From: Nanoarchaeota archaeon SCGC AAA011-G17 | GTDB lineage: Archaea; Nanobdellota; Nanobdellia; SCGC-AAA011-G17 | Reading direction: 5' to 3' | NCBI GenBank assembly: GCA_000402515.1 | Contig: AQRL01000036.1 | Location: 1 to 64,000 of the forward strand | DNA: 64,000 nucleotides | In this document: positions 32,734-40,336 of the stretch, in pieces | How positions within the stretch are numbered: position 1 is the first letter of the stretch | Layout of the letters: the number at the start of each line of letters is the position of its first letter | The notes under the pieces: model-generated | Told to the model about the DNA's origin: nothing | Seen by the model: only the letters and a program-made list of their open reading frames with translations | Database searches by the model: none | Made by a program: the position numbers and the translations under genes

Positions 32734-34647
32734 ATGAAAAAAGAGGGAGTAATATTTTTATTAATTGTTATTTTATTAATGGGCTCTGCCTATGCTGTTG
32801 AGATGAAAATAAAAGAAGAAGTGAATGGGGCTGTTAAGACTTATTATACCTCCGGTGTTGCTGCATGCGTAGGAAAGCCACCATGCAAAACTGTAAAAAT
32901 TATTGATTTTGCTAGTGGGCAGCAAGGCTATATTGGTTGCGATAAATATATACCCCCATATTTATATGCAAAGGCTAGTTGCCAAAATTACAAGTATGCT
33001 TTGGTCAGAGACGGCAGTTTAATGTCCAATATTTATTATAATGACGGGAATAGTGCTTGTTCGGACAAGTGGGGCTTAACATGCTTGTCTATTAATTATG
33101 GGAATGATAGAAATGTTCCTTATAATGACAATAGCGGATGCAGTTGGTATTTTGGCTCAAATTTTATTACAGCTACATGTGATTATAGTTGTACAGGCAC
33201 TGTTCCTACAAAGGCTGCATTATGCACAGGTGATGAGACAGGATTAACAGCAGATGCTTCCAGAACTACAGTAACCAGCTGTACTACTGCTAAAAAATGT
33301 GAGTATACCTGTAATGCTGGCTATACTCCATCAGCAGATAAAACTAGCTGCATAACAACATGTACTCCCAGTTATGTGAATAGCTGTGATAATTCAGATG
33401 GGTGCGGAAATACAAGAAGCACTTCTCCTTATAATTCGTGTAATTTAGCAACTGCCGGGGCATGCGGGACAGAAACAGCCTGCACTGATAGTGTTGATAA
33501 TAACTGCAATGGAGAGTCTGACTATGACAGCAGAGATGGAAGGCATGGCGATTCTTCCTGTGCTGTTGGAGTAACTGGAATCTCTGTAAGCAATGCAAAT
33601 CCCTATGTAAATACTGCTATTAGTGTTTCATGCACTTCAACTGCTACCAATGTGAATAGCATTAGCGCAACTCTTGGGGGAAGTTCCTGTCTCTATAGCT
33701 CATGGAGTGGAAATGTTGTTTCTTTCAGCTGCAATACTGGAAGCTCTGCAGGAGCTAAAATGGCAACCTGCTATGTTGATACAACTAAGAGCTATAAATC
33801 CGGAAGCGACCCAAGTAAATATGTTAATGTGCAGGTTCCTGTCTGCTCAAGCTATTCTGCCTCTCCCGGCTGTAGTTCCAATGCTAATTGCGAGTGGTGT
33901 GTTCAGTGCAGTAATCCATTTTCTACTGGACAGGCTGATGCTTGTGTAACCAAAGGAAGCTGCCCTGTTAGAACGTGCCGCAAAAATCAGTGCGGTGCTG
34001 CTTGTGATAATACTGTTGGTGGCTGTCCTGGATTTAGCTGTAATACAAATACATGCAAGTGTGATGGTGTGGATGGCGTTTGCGGAACTGCAAATGGAAA
34101 AACTTATCCATCTGCAACTACCTCATGGGGAAGTGATAGTTTCTGTAACTCTGGTACTGCTAGTCCTACTAACCCCGCATTCCCCTCTGCTGGCGGAATA
34201 ACAACATGGTCTTGTGTTGGCACCTATGGAGGAACTGTTGCTTCTTGTTCTGCTTCAAGAAGTACAGCTACTTGTACTCCTAATGCTTATCATACAACAG
34301 ACTGTTACAGCACTACCCAAAGAAAAAAATGTAATTCTCAAGGAACAGCATGGATTGGAGAGACATGCGCTTCACCAAATACACAATGCTCCGGGAATAA
34401 TCAGTGTGGTCCTCCTATTGCTGTTTGCAGCTCAAATAACTGCGGGGCTTGTACTAGCTTAAGCAGCTGTCAGGCACAAGCACAATGTAACTGGGACCAA
34501 TACCATAATGTTTGTATTCTAGCAACTGCTAACTGTGGAACTCCATGTAATCCCTTTGTTAGTAATTGTTTTATAGAAGCAAATCAGGCCTGTTGTACTG
34601 TAAGCGGTGGGACTGGAGAAGTTTTGTTTGGTATTATTACTTTTTAA
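32734..34647 (+). CDS. large secreted cysteine-rich protein
   Basis: A 637-residue protein with a signal peptide (KKEGVIFLLIVILLMGSAYA) and about 60 cysteines. It contains a MopE-like segment (CTDSVDNNCNGESDYDSRDG), an Ig-like stretch (VTGISVSNANPYVNTAISVS), and cysteine repeats (CNTNTCKCDGVDGVCGTANG). No obvious C-terminal anchor; it ends GEVLFGIITF. GC content is higher than surroundings because of Cys, Gly and Ala codons. Its own promoter has a palindrome upstream. Likely exported and disulfide-stabilised; function unknown. Confidence 0.8.
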   Translation: MKKEGVIFLLIVILLMGSAYAVEMKIKEEVNGAVKTYYTSGVAACVGKPPCKTVKIIDFASGQQGYIGCDKYIPPYLYAKASCQNYKYALVRDGSLMSNIYYNDGNSACSDKWGLTCLSINYGNDRNVPYNDNSGCSWYFGSNFITATCDYSCTGTVPTKAALCTGDETGLTADASRTTVTSCTTAKKCEYTCNAGYTPSADKTSCITTCTPSYVNSCDNSDGCGNTRSTSPYNSCNLATAGACGTETACTDSVDNNCNGESDYDSRDGRHGDSSCAVGVTGISVSNANPYVNTAISVSCTSTATNVNSISATLGGSSCLYSSWSGNVVSFSCNTGSSAGAKMATCYVDTTKSYKSGSDPSKYVNVQVPVCSSYSASPGCSSNANCEWCVQCSNPFSTGQADACVTKGSCPVRTCRKNQCGAACDNTVGGCPGFSCNTNTCKCDGVDGVCGTANGKTYPSATTSWGSDSFCNSGTASPTNPAFPSAGGITTWSCVGTYGGTVASCSASRSTATCTPNAYHTTDCYSTTQRKKCNSQGTAWIGETCASPNTQCSGNNQCGPPIAVCSSNNCGACTSLSSCQAQAQCNWDQYHNVCILATANCGTPCNPFVSNCFIEANQACCTVSGGTGEVLFGIITF

Positions 34648-34657
34648 AATAAAAAAA

Positions 34658-35002
34658 TTATTTAATTTTAAGTCTTTTGGCTTCTTTTTGTAAGCGTTTC
34701 AAATGTGCTTTGTTATCTATATACCATTGTTTTTCACTTCTGTCACAAAAAGATTTATCTCCTTTTTCAGCTACTTCCTTATCCCATTTTTTAGTTATAT
34801 CCTCAAAATAATTTAAGGCCTTTAAAACCCTATTTTTGTAAATTGAACTTTTTTTAAATTCATCTAATAATTCAGTTGTTTTATTGATATCTTGTTCAAT
34901 AGATAATATTGATGCCATTGGTAAAGGATCTTCTGGCTTTGCCTTTGAGGCTCTAATTTCTTCCTTAAGTATTTCTAATCTATCATATTCCATTTTAATC
35001 AC
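34658..35002 (-). CDS. hypothetical helical protein
   Basis: A 114-residue (GTG start) or 111-residue (ATG at 34993) soluble, highly charged helical protein, rich in Lys and Glu, with no recognisable family. The GTG lies one base after the stop of the 35004 gene, so translation is coupled with that signal-bearing protein. It may be a cytoplasmic partner. Confidence 0.55.
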   Translation of the reverse strand: MIKMEYDRLEILKEEIRASKAKPEDPLPMASILSIEQDINKTTELLDEFKKSSIYKNRVLKALNYFEDITKKWDKEVAEKGDKSFCDRSEKQWYIDNKAHLKRLQKEAKRLKIK

Positions 35003-35003
35003 A

Positions 35004-35588
35004 TCATTTGATTTTTTTCCATCTGCCTTTACTCACTTCTTTGAGTACATCAGATTTTGTCTTAGGAAAACAGGTTATTATATCTTTTCCATTTATATCC
35101 CCAACTGTTAGCATTCCAGTAGAGGGATTATAAGCAATGCTTCTACCATCAGCCACCTGAATATATCTTTCAATTTTTGATGATTTGCTGTTCATGTTAT
35201 TTAAACATTCTTTTTTGAATTTGCTTTTTGATGGAGGAACCTTCCAGATATTAGGAAAATCATATCGATGGTCATATGCATGTTTTGTTAATGTTTTGTA
35301 ATTATATGCACTATAATATATCCATGTAGAGTAACTAACCCTATAAACAATATATCCAGTGGCAATAACCGCAACACCTATTGCAATATAAGTAACCCCT
35401 ACACTAAATAATATTGCAACAATCCATGTAACTAAACCGGGAAAATTATAATAATAGGATGCGGGTATTGGTTGCTGCTCATTCTTTATTTTTTGCTCTT
35501 CATTTATCTCTTGAGCAAAACAAACTGGCAACATTATTAATAATAAAGAGATTAAAATCACAGCAGAAACTTTAATATTATGTTTCAT
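35004..35588 (-). CDS. membrane protein with signal peptide
   Basis: A 194-residue protein. A signal peptide spans about 6-26 (SAVILISLLLIMLPVCFAQ), then a short polar region, and a second long hydrophobic stretch at about 52-85 (LVTWIVAILFSVGVTYIAIG and on) likely makes one or two membrane passes. The C-terminal 90 residues are basic and probably globular (YIQVADGRSIAYNPSTGMLT resembles a small beta meander). Family not recognised. Confidence 0.6.
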   Translation of the reverse strand: MKHNIKVSAVILISLLLIMLPVCFAQEINEEQKIKNEQQPIPASYYYNFPGLVTWIVAILFSVGVTYIAIGVAVIATGYIVYRVSYSTWIYYSAYNYKTLTKHAYDHRYDFPNIWKVPPSKSKFKKECLNNMNSKSSKIERYIQVADGRSIAYNPSTGMLTVGDINGKDIITCFPKTKSDVLKEVSKGRWKKIK

Positions 35589-35634
35589 AATATCCTCTTA
35601 TAGATAACAAGATATATAAATATTGCTACAAGGA

Positions 35635-36945
35635 TTAGTATCCCTTTGGCACTAAATGATAAATTGTTCCTATGTTATCTTTATCCAACTGTGTGAAGTC
35701 TTTTGCTATCTGAGAATCATGATATAGTGTTGCAGCTGAATAAGCTGGATTAAAAGTGTCTGACAAATTCATATGTGATTGAGAAGCCTCTTCCCTGTAT
35801 ATCCCCTTGCTGTTATCAGTATCACTAAACATATCTAAGTACCATATTCTTGCCCCTGTAACTGTATTTGTATTCCAATCTACATAAACCTCATATCTTG
35901 CCAATGCACCCGAAGGAATATTTGGATTCCCTATTGGAACAAAATAATGCTTGACATTTGCCTGCAGAGAATCATTTACTATTTCTGGCTTTATTTCTGA
36001 CTGGAAATTAACATAATCTTCAGTTATTACTTTTATTAACGCAGGTTTAGCTTGAGATGTGTTTGCATATGGATTTAAAGCATTATTCTCCTGTATCCAA
36101 TCCTTTGGTGTTGTTTCCCATTTTGCTACTGGAACATTCCCCTCATTATACCCTTTTTTCAAGACCTGATAAAAAAATTCAATATCAATGTCTTTATTCA
36201 AAATAACTCCATATTTATTTAGATTTGAATTAACTTTTGTATCAAAGTAATACCATACAACATAAGGGTTCCTATCTTCAAAAAATGGATATTTCCAATA
36301 GCCATCTGCATCAACACACATCTCATAATCTCCAGGCAATAAATAAACTGAATAATTTCCCTGGGCATCTGCTGTATCTGCCTTTACCAGATTCCAATTC
36401 TTGTCTTTAAAGGAAACAACTGCATTTGGGACTGTAGAGTATTCCGGATTTCCTGCATGTATTCCAAGAACTTTTCCAGAAACCTTGTATTTCCCGTAAT
36501 TTCCTCCAAGAACCTGCAGTAATGTAATCAAGTCAAAGATGTCTGTTTTGCTGTTATTATTGACATCCCCGGATAGTGCAGGATAGCTCTCTGGATGACC
36601 AAGGATTTTAAGCAATTCCAATAAGTCAAAGATATTTGTTTTTCCATCATTATTAACATCAGAATTGGGTGTTTCTGAGGCTAACTGCGCTAGAGAAAGT
36701 GCCTTCTGCTTTCCACTATCATAGGGGGCTATTGCCTCTGCTTCTGAAAGCATTTCCTCCAGTGAGTAATTTCCCGACTGCACTAATGGCTCGTATTTCT
36801 GTGAAAACTGCTCAACTGTCTGTACAGGCTCTTCATATTTAGGGGAGGTAATGTCTCGTGAGCAGGCTACTGGGAGGGATATAGAACCAGCTAATAAATA
36901 AGGCGCTATCTTCCTTCTTAGTTTAGTTATTAAGCCCTCTTTCAT
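35635..36945 (-). CDS. dockerin-containing surface lipoprotein with carboxypeptidase-regulatory-like domain
   Basis: A 436-residue protein with a lipoprotein signal ending SLPVAC (Cys at about 28). A type I dockerin module has two calcium loops (DVNNDGKTNIFDLLELL and DVNNNSKTDIFDLITLLQVL, about 96-150). A carboxypeptidase-regulatory/CNA-B-like domain follows (VSGKVLGIHAGNPEYS, YLLPGDYEMCVDADGYW). The C-terminal 200 residues are unassigned. No cohesin is recognised in the window. Dockerins bind cohesins in multi-protein surface assemblies. The promoter carries the AGTAGTAAC element, and the promoter with the first codons is duplicated at 38553-38660. Confidence 0.85.
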   Translation of the reverse strand: MKEGLITKLRRKIAPYLLAGSISLPVACSRDITSPKYEEPVQTVEQFSQKYEPLVQSGNYSLEEMLSEAEAIAPYDSGKQKALSLAQLASETPNSDVNNDGKTNIFDLLELLKILGHPESYPALSGDVNNNSKTDIFDLITLLQVLGGNYGKYKVSGKVLGIHAGNPEYSTVPNAVVSFKDKNWNLVKADTADAQGNYSVYLLPGDYEMCVDADGYWKYPFFEDRNPYVVWYYFDTKVNSNLNKYGVILNKDIDIEFFYQVLKKGYNEGNVPVAKWETTPKDWIQENNALNPYANTSQAKPALIKVITEDYVNFQSEIKPEIVNDSLQANVKHYFVPIGNPNIPSGALARYEVYVDWNTNTVTGARIWYLDMFSDTDNSKGIYREEASQSHMNLSDTFNPAYSAATLYHDSQIAKDFTQLDKDNIGTIYHLVPKGY

Positions 36946-36964
36946 AGCTTTTTACAGTGTTTTT
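36922..36964. repeat. 43-bp direct repeat, left copy (dockerin gene 5' end)
   Basis: Identical to 38583-38625; similarity continues with few changes through the TATA box and the AGTAGTAAC element (about 75 bp in all). The two copies flank the AbiE-like gene pair. Confidence 0.9.
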
Positions 36965-36987
36965 AGAGTATTTAAATATTATGGTTT

Positions 36988-36996
36988 GTTACTACT
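36988..36996 (-). promoter_or_regulatory. AGTAGTAAC element of dockerin-gene promoter
   Basis: On the minus strand AGTAGTAAC is followed after 11 nt by TTTAAATAC. Same arrangement as at 1711, 4297 and 38648. Confidence 0.5.
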
Positions 36997-37079
36997 TAAA
37001 TAGAATAAATTAAGGAAGAAGAAAGATTTATATAGTATAATCAATTAACTAATAGTATCAAATTTGATAATATAGGTTT

Positions 37080-37793
37080 ATGAAAAGTATAATATTGTTA
37101 AAGGAACTTGAAAAATATAAAGTATTTAATAATAAGGTAGTTAGAGACATAATAAAAAAAGATCATAACTATACTAGGCTGCTTATATATCGGCTTAAAA
37201 AGAGCAACTTAATTATAGAAATAGAGAAAAACAAATACACAGTACACGAAGATCCATTAATTATAGCAGATAGTATGGTGTGGCCATCTTACCTTTCCTG
37301 CTGGACTGCTTTGAGATTTCATAACTTAACAGAACAGCTTCCAAATACAATCTTTGTTATAACAACAAGGTCTAGAAAAAACAATAAAATAGTATTTAAT
37401 AATAATAAAATCATTTTTATAAAAGTAAAACAAAAATATTTTTTTGGGTATAATAAAGAAAATTACAGGGGTTATGATACATTTATAGCTGACCCAGAAA
37501 AAGCCATAATAGATTCAGCATTATTTAAGAAGATATCTTTATCTGAGTTATACACCATTATTAAAAATAATTTAAATTCAATAAATGCTGCTTTGTTTAT
37601 TGATTATTTATTAAGAATAAAAAATAAAACCCTGATAAAAAGATTTGGAATTTTATTTGATAAGCTTAGATTAGACTTTTATGACAAATTAAAATCCTTT
37701 ATTAATAATAAATATATTATATTGGATTATGCATTGCCCAAGAATAAAAACAAAAACATGAAATGGAAGGTAATTGAAAATGTTAGATATTAA
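37080..37793 (+). CDS. AbiEi-like antitoxin/transcriptional regulator
   Basis: A 237-residue protein of the type IV antitoxin group. The N-terminal winged helix (about 1-55) reads KEYKVFNNKVVRDIIKK-like, followed by the AbiEi C-terminal domain (PSYLSCWTALRFHNLTEQLP, QKYFFGYNKENYRGY, DPEKAIIDSALF). In characterised AbiE systems this protein represses the operon and counters the toxin. It overlaps the next gene by 14 nt. A TATA box GATTTATATAG precedes it. The pair sits between duplicated promoter copies, as if inserted. Confidence 0.85.
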   Translation: MKSIILLKELEKYKVFNNKVVRDIIKKDHNYTRLLIYRLKKSNLIIEIEKNKYTVHEDPLIIADSMVWPSYLSCWTALRFHNLTEQLPNTIFVITTRSRKNNKIVFNNNKIIFIKVKQKYFFGYNKENYRGYDTFIADPEKAIIDSALFKKISLSELYTIIKNNLNSINAALFIDYLLRIKNKTLIKRFGILFDKLRLDFYDKLKSFINNKYIILDYALPKNKNKNMKWKVIENVRY

Positions 37794-38550
37794 TGAACTA
37801 AAGAGAATTTCTGAGCTAAAAAGAATTTCATTGATAAATACAGAAAAAGATTATATCCAGGATATTATTTTATTCAGCCTTTATTCTAATATCGGAAGAG
37901 AATTTATATTTAAGGGAGGAACTTGCCTTTATAAGGTGTATAAGTTAAATAGATTTAGTGAAGATTTAGATTTTACACTAATAAAAAATGCAGATACCAA
38001 AAATATTTTTAATAAATTAATTTATGATTTAAAACTTCTTAATATTAATGGAAATATTAAAGAGATTAAAGAATATAAAAATGAAATTAATGTGAGATTA
38101 ATCTTCAATGGCCCCCTCTACAGGGGAAGAAAGGAAGAGCAGTGTTTTATTCCTATAAATATAAGCCTAAAAGAAAAAGTTCTTATAGAACCAAAAAATG
38201 AAATGATAATTTCTATGTACAAAGAAATTCCAAATTTTGAAATTTTCATTATGGATGAACAAGAAATACTGGCAGAAAAATTCAGAGCTATATTAAGCAG
38301 GGAAAAACCAAGAGATATTTATGATGCATGGTTCTTATTAATAAAGAAAAATATAAGCCCCGATATAAAGATAATCAATAAAAAGTTATCTCTATATAAT
38401 CTTAAATTTAACTTGAATAAATTTATAGATAGCGTTGAAAAAAAGAGAGGCTTATGGAATTTAGATCTTAAAAATTTAATTATAGGAGAGCTTCCTGATT
38501 TTGATGAAATTAAGAAAGAAATTATTTCTAAATTAAAAGAAAATCATTAA
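37780..38550 (+). CDS. AbiEii-like nucleotidyltransferase toxin
   Basis: A 256-residue nucleotidyltransferase. The signature FKGGTCLYKVYKLNRFSEDL, completed by DF, is at about 45-65, and a second conserved segment is EKFRAILSREKPRDIYDAWF near 167. In AbiE and MenT systems the toxin adds nucleotides, for example pyrimidines to tRNA acceptor ends, halting growth during phage infection. I choose the ATG at 37780; a TTG two codons earlier is also open. Translationally coupled to its antitoxin. The role in archaeal virus defence is inferred. Confidence 0.88.
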   Translation: MLDINELKRISELKRISLINTEKDYIQDIILFSLYSNIGREFIFKGGTCLYKVYKLNRFSEDLDFTLIKNADTKNIFNKLIYDLKLLNINGNIKEIKEYKNEINVRLIFNGPLYRGRKEEQCFIPINISLKEKVLIEPKNEMIISMYKEIPNFEIFIMDEQEILAEKFRAILSREKPRDIYDAWFLLIKKNISPDIKIINKKLSLYNLKFNLNKFIDSVEKKRGLWNLDLKNLIIGELPDFDEIKKEIISKLKENH

Positions 38551-38552
38551 AA

Positions 38553-38660
38553 TTAGCTTGCATTTTTTAGTTTCTTTCCTAATTTAGTTATTAAGCCCTC
38601 TTTCATAGCTTTTTACAGTGTTTTTCAACTATTTAAATATTATGGTTGTTACTACTAATA
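38553..38660 (-). pseudogene. duplicated promoter and first codons of the dockerin gene
   Basis: From the ATG at 38606 it encodes MKEGLITKLGKKLKNAS then a stop: the first nine residues equal the dockerin protein start, then it diverges. Upstream it keeps TTTAAATA and AGTAGTAAC. It has 43 identical bases with 36922-36964 plus flanking similarity. A remnant left by duplication around the AbiE-like genes. Confidence 0.75.
38583..38625. repeat. 43-bp direct repeat, right copy
   Basis: Matches 36922-36964 exactly, 1661 bp away, with the AbiE-like genes between. Confidence 0.9.
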
Positions 38661-38716
38661 GTTAATGAATAAAGGAAAGAGAAAGGTTTAAATAACAAAA
38701 GTAATAAATAATTTTT

Positions 38717-38926
38717 ATGACAGAAACAATAACAATGCCAAGAGGAGAATTTAAGAAATTAATTTCTGATGTAGAAATAGTCATAAACGATGTAGAATCA
38801 ATTCTCTCTAGTGAAGACAAACTTACTAAAAAAAGGATTGATGATATAGAATCCGGAAAAGTAAAGGGTAAAACTGAAAAAGAATTAGATGAGTATCTTA
38901 AGAATAGAGGGATAAGAGTTGGCTAA
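38717..38926 (+). CDS. antitoxin-like small protein (RelB-type)
   Basis: A 69-residue protein: a short N-terminal strand (MTETITMPRGEFKKLI), a long helix, and an acidic/basic C-terminal helix (GKVKGKTEKELDEYLKNRG). This fits archaeal RelB-like antitoxins, whose C-terminus wraps the toxin. The next frame begins with an 8-nt overlap and is a truncated RelE-like toxin, supporting the assignment. The promoter GAAAGGTTTAAATAAC is about 28 nt before the ATG. Confidence 0.7.
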   Translation: MTETITMPRGEFKKLISDVEIVINDVESILSSEDKLTKKRIDDIESGKVKGKTEKELDEYLKNRGIRVG

Positions 38927-39050
38927 TTGGGAGATAAAAGAGCACCCAGATTTCTTTAAGGACTTAGACAGATTAAATAAAAGTGAATTAGAAATATTTT
39001 ATAAAAAGAAAGAAAAAATCAAGAAAAATCCAGACTGGGACAAAAGTTAA
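38919..39050 (+). pseudogene. truncated RelE-like toxin
   Basis: From a TTG start overlapping the antitoxin end it reads LANWEIKEHPDFFKDLDRLN, then KSELEIFYKKKEKIKKNP and a stop after 43 residues. This is the first half of a RelE/ParE fold (about 85-90 residues), missing the strands with the catalytic and hydrophobic core residues. The next 90 bases hold an unrelated short frame (KILTIEERFNKVENEHNLVM). The toxin is probably inactivated while the antitoxin persists. Confidence 0.7.
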
Positions 39051-39225
39051 TAAAATTCTTACAATAGAAGAAAGGTTCAATAAGGTAGAGAATGAGCATA
39101 ATCTTGTTATGAATAGCAAACTAAAACTCAAAAATAGATAATTCTTGTAAATTTATTTGAATTACATATTAAAACAATTCTGACCAAAACATTTAAAAGT
39201 AAATTTTCTAAGAATCTATTAGTAT

Positions 39226-39248
39226 GCGTCAGTAGTCTAATGGTTAGG
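39226..39248 (+). pseudogene. orphan tRNA 5' half
   Basis: GCGTCAGTAGTCTAATGGTT followed by AGG matches the acceptor 5' strand, positions 8-9 and the D-arm of a tRNA. It is identical to the tRNA-Gly at 40168 in 19 of 23 positions and ends at exactly the D-arm point where that tRNA has its intron. A box TTTAAAAG lies 27-34 nt upstream, so it is probably transcribed. No matching 3' acceptor strand (CTGACGC) is seen in the downstream kilobase. It could be a split-tRNA half, or a tRNA destroyed by insertion. Confidence 0.65.
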
Positions 39249-39291
39249 TAAAATAGATAAACTTTTATACTCATTAATCTTATTTTTATTA

Positions 39292-40134
39292 ATGAAATAT
39301 CTGGATTTTAGTAAAAAAGACCAAATTTCATTTATGAGGTTAGTTAAAGAACGAAGTAATCTTAAATGGGAAAAAATTGCACATTTTCTTGGTATCCATA
39401 GAAGTATGATTTTTTTCTATTTGAATGGTAAATCAAAGATTCCATATGAAAATTATAAAAAATTATGTAGTTTAGCAAAAATAAAACAATCACACAAATC
39501 ATATGTTTTTATAAAAAATAAAATACAACCAATAAATAAAATTAATATGATTGATAATAATCTTGCTGAATTATTAGGTATTCTTGCAGGAGATGGTCAT
39601 ATTTCCAATATAAATTATGAAGTTTGTGTTAGTGGGCATATGATTCTAGATAAAGAATATATCAACAAAAATGTAGTTTTCCTTTTTGAAAAGTTATTTG
39701 GTCTTGACTCTAAATTAAAAATATACAAACCATATACCCATCTTAGATGCTGTGTTAATTCAAAATTACTCATAGAATATTTATCAAAAGAATTTAATTT
39801 ACCAGTTGGAAAAAAGAAGGGGAATCTACATATTCCCAAACAAATAATTGAAGATAAATTACTATTAAAATATTATATACGTGGTCTTTTTGATACTGAT
39901 GGTAGTGTATATTTTAGACGCAAAAAAGACATTGTTGTATCAATAATTAGTGGAGATTTATTATTTTTGAATGAGGTAAAAAATGCATTAAAAATTTTAG
40001 GATATAATCCATGCGTAAGTGGAAAAAACCTTTATCTTTATAAAAAAGAAGAGGTAAAAAGATTTTTTTCTGAAATTAATCCTATAAATAAAAAACATTT
40101 GGATAGATATTCTAATTTTTTGAAACTGCGTTAA
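39292..40134 (+). CDS. LAGLIDADG homing endonuclease between tRNA genes
   Basis: A 280-residue protein with an N-terminal helix-turn-helix (LKWEKIAHFLGIHRSMIFFY, about 25-45) and two LAGLIDADG helices, LAELLGILAGDGHI near 91 and LKYYIRGLFDTDGSVYF near 198. The duplicate motif implies a monomeric site-specific DNA nuclease. Both catalytic acidic residues are kept. The gene starts 43 nt after an orphan tRNA 5' half and ends 33 nt before an intron-containing tRNA-Gly. It is probably the mobile gene of a tRNA intron; archaeal tRNA introns bearing an open frame are rare. Confidence 0.9.
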   Translation: MKYLDFSKKDQISFMRLVKERSNLKWEKIAHFLGIHRSMIFFYLNGKSKIPYENYKKLCSLAKIKQSHKSYVFIKNKIQPINKINMIDNNLAELLGILAGDGHISNINYEVCVSGHMILDKEYINKNVVFLFEKLFGLDSKLKIYKPYTHLRCCVNSKLLIEYLSKEFNLPVGKKKGNLHIPKQIIEDKLLLKYYIRGLFDTDGSVYFRRKKDIVVSIISGDLLFLNEVKNALKILGYNPCVSGKNLYLYKKEEVKRFFSEINPINKKHLDRYSNFLKLR

Positions 40135-40190
40135 ATTTATAAACATATTTTTCACTTAAATAATCAAGCGCTGGTAGTCTAATGGCTAGG

Positions 40191-40221
40191 AATCCTTTGT
40201 GGATTTCACAGGGATTAGCAA
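40191..40221 (+). other. predicted tRNA-Gly intron 1 (D-arm)
   Basis: A 31-nt intron. Exon bases GCUA and intron bases UAGC form a perfect central helix. Inside is a stem of about nine pairs (AUCCU..UGUG with CACA..GGGAU, one bulge). Splicing restores GGCUAGGAUA, the normal D-arm. Confidence 0.8.
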
Positions 40222-40250
40222 ATAGGGGCCTTCCAAGCCTCTGATCCGGG

Positions 40251-40270
40251 AGATGCTCTGCATCCGGAAA
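40251..40270 (+). other. predicted tRNA-Gly intron 2 (T-arm, after 53)
   Basis: A 20-nt intron. Central helix UCCG:CGGA; the inner hairpin is GAUGC-UCU-GCAUC. Splicing yields a perfect T-stem and loop. Confidence 0.8.
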
Positions 40271-40336
40271 TTCGAGTCCCGGCCAGCGCATTTTCTCCAA
40301 AAGCCTTTTAAACTTAAAACAATCTTTCTGATATAT

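Larger units (their letters stand above)
40168..40290 (+). tRNA. tRNA-Gly (UCC) with two predicted introns
   Basis: Acceptor GCGCTGG pairs with CCAGCGC, discriminator A. The 123-nt gene becomes a 72-nt cloverleaf after removing 40191-40221 (31 nt, in the D-arm) and 40251-40270 (20 nt, after position 53 in the T-arm). The anticodon stem is GGGGC:GCCTC with loop CTTCCAA, anticodon UCC; the T-arm becomes CCGGG TTCGAGT CCCGG. Both introns satisfy the bulge-helix-bulge pairing exactly: GCUA with UAGC and UCCG with CGGA. Neither is at the canonical 37/38 site. Box TTTATAAA is about 30 nt upstream. Confidence 0.93.

Noticed and set aside
39226-40290. Orphan tRNA 5' half joined by splicing to the 3' exon of tRNA-Gly
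   Set aside because: The BHB pairing could form (GUUA with UAGC), but acceptor GCGTCAG against CCAGCGC gives two mismatches and a wobble, so a stable tRNA is unlikely.
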